The notes below the pieces were generated by a model. That model did no database searches and had not been told where the DNA came from. It saw only the letters and a list, made by a program, of their open reading frames with translations. Of a DNA stretch of 5,881 bases, positions 5,219-5,881 are shown piece after piece. Numbering within the stretch: position 1 is the stretch's first letter; every line of letters starts with the position of its first letter. The position numbers were made by a program, and so were the translations under genes. The stretch is from an uncultured Alphaproteobacteria bacterium (GTDB lineage Bacteria > Pseudomonadota > Alphaproteobacteria > Rhizobiales > Aestuariivirgaceae): positions 1 through 5,881 of the forward strand of contig CALMLK010000060.1 of NCBI GenBank assembly GCA_937868035.1. Direction: 5' to 3'.

Positions 5219-5881
5219 TCACGCGGCCTTCTTCATCAGCCCGCGGTTGATGATCGATTCTGCGATCTGAACGGCGTTGAGGGCGGCACCCTTGCGCAGG
5301 TTGTCGGAAACGACCCACATGTTGAGGCCGTTGTCGATGGTCTGGTCCTCGCGGATGCGCGAGATGAAGGTGGCGAAATCGCCCACGCATTCAACCGGCG
5401 TCACGTAGCCGCCGTTCTCGCGCTTGTCGACGACCATGCAGCCCGGCGCCTCGCGCAGCAGCTCGCGCGCTTCATCCGCCGTGATAGGCTTTTCAAATTC
5501 GATGTTCAGCGCTTCGGAGTGACCCACGAACACCGGCACGCGCACGCATGTGGCCGTCACCTTGATCTTCGGATCAAGGATCTTCTTGGTCTCGGCCGAC
5601 ATCTTCCATTCTTCCTTCGTGTCGCCTGAATCGAGGAACACGTCGATGTGGGGAATGACGTTGAAGGCAATCTGCTTGGTGAACTTCTTGGGTTCCGGCG
5701 CGTCGGTGACAAAGATGCCCTTGGTCTGGTTCCACAACTCGTCCAGGCCTTCCTTGCCGGCGCCCGAAACGGACTGGTAGGTCGAGACCACCACGCGCTT
5801 GATCACCGCTGCATCATGCAGCGGCTTCAGCGCCACCACCATCTGCGCCGTGGAGCAGTTGGGATTGGCGATGATGTTCTT
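5219..5881 (-). CDS. asd: Aspartate-semialdehyde dehydrogenase, C-terminal part (cut by window end)
   Basis: The enzyme reduces aspartyl phosphate to aspartate semialdehyde with NADPH, the branch point to lysine/diaminopimelate, threonine, methionine and isoleucine; it is cytoplasmic and normally essential. The visible 220 residues have no start: translation is open to base 5881, and a Met at 5842 is internal. The visible part opens with NIIANPNCSTAQMVVAL, whose Cys (visible residue 9) is the acyl-forming nucleophile. STYQSVSGAG follows at about 33-42, then RVPVFVGHS with Arg114 and the likely catalytic-base His121. It ends GLMKKAA. The full protein is usually about 340 residues, so roughly a third is missing. 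It converges on nsrR with 18 bases between the stops and has its own terminator. No functional tie to the denitrification genes is evident. Confidence 0.95.
   Translation of the reverse strand, partial: KNIIANPNCSTAQMVVALKPLHDAAVIKRVVVSTYQSVSGAGKEGLDELWNQTKGIFVTDAPEPKKFTKQIAFNVIPHIDVFLDSGDTKEEWKMSAETKKILDPKIKVTATCVRVPVFVGHSEALNIEFEKPITADEARELLREAPGCMVVDKRENGGYVTPVECVGDFATFISRIREDQTIDNGLNMWVVSDNLRKGAALNAVQIAESIINRGLMKKAA

Noticed and set aside
5142..5390. A minus-strand open frame overlapping the asd 3' end and terminator.
   Set aside because: It lies out of frame over the well-supported asd coding sequence and runs through its terminator.

Overview
The window looks like chromosomal DNA of an alphaproteobacterium with partial denitrification ability. 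Coding bases are GC-rich, the nitrite reductase resembles the rhodobacterial/rhizobial copper enzymes, and the NO-sensing regulator is of the Rrf2/NsrR type. I cannot assign a genus from the sequence. No mobile element, CRISPR array, tRNA or rRNA is visible.

Layout, left to right. (1) Bases 55-2127, plus strand: a large iron-sulfur flavoprotein of the trimethylamine/dimethylamine dehydrogenase family. It keeps the covalent-FMN cysteine, the catalytic Tyr/His/Asp and the 4Fe-4S cysteines, but has lost two of the three aromatic residues that hold the trimethylammonium group, so its substrate is probably a different N-methylated compound. It ends in tandem hairpins that probably form a bidirectional terminator. 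(2) Bases 2249-4610, minus strand: a compact three-gene operon read leftwards, consisting of a small exported type-1 copper protein (cupredoxin), nirK (copper nitrite reductase, Tat-exported) and nirV (exported SUMF1/FGE-fold protein). (3) Bases 4611-4735: a dense divergent control region. (4) Bases 4736-5200, plus strand: an NsrR-type Fe-S repressor. (5) Bases 5219-5881, minus strand: the C-terminal part of aspartate-semialdehyde dehydrogenase (asd), cut by the window end. Its intrinsic terminator lies inside the last codons of nsrR.

How the parts fit together. NirK reduces nitrite to NO in the periplasm and needs a one-electron donor; the cupredoxin encoded first in the same transcript is the obvious candidate. 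NirV commonly accompanies nirK, with a role that is not settled. The divergent nsrR product would sense the NO made by NirK. The 125-bp control region holds an Fnr/Nnr-type palindrome (4672-4689) and two tandem NsrR-like half-sites (4628-4649) between that palindrome and the cupredoxin start. This fits activation by a Crp/Fnr regulator under low oxygen or NO, combined with NO-relieved repression by NsrR. The flanking amine dehydrogenase-like gene and asd have no evident functional link to denitrification.

The points most worth following are the cupredoxin-NirK pairing, including a Trp-to-Tyr change next to the NirK type-1 copper ligand, the dual-input control region, and the altered substrate pocket of the amine dehydrogenase homologue.
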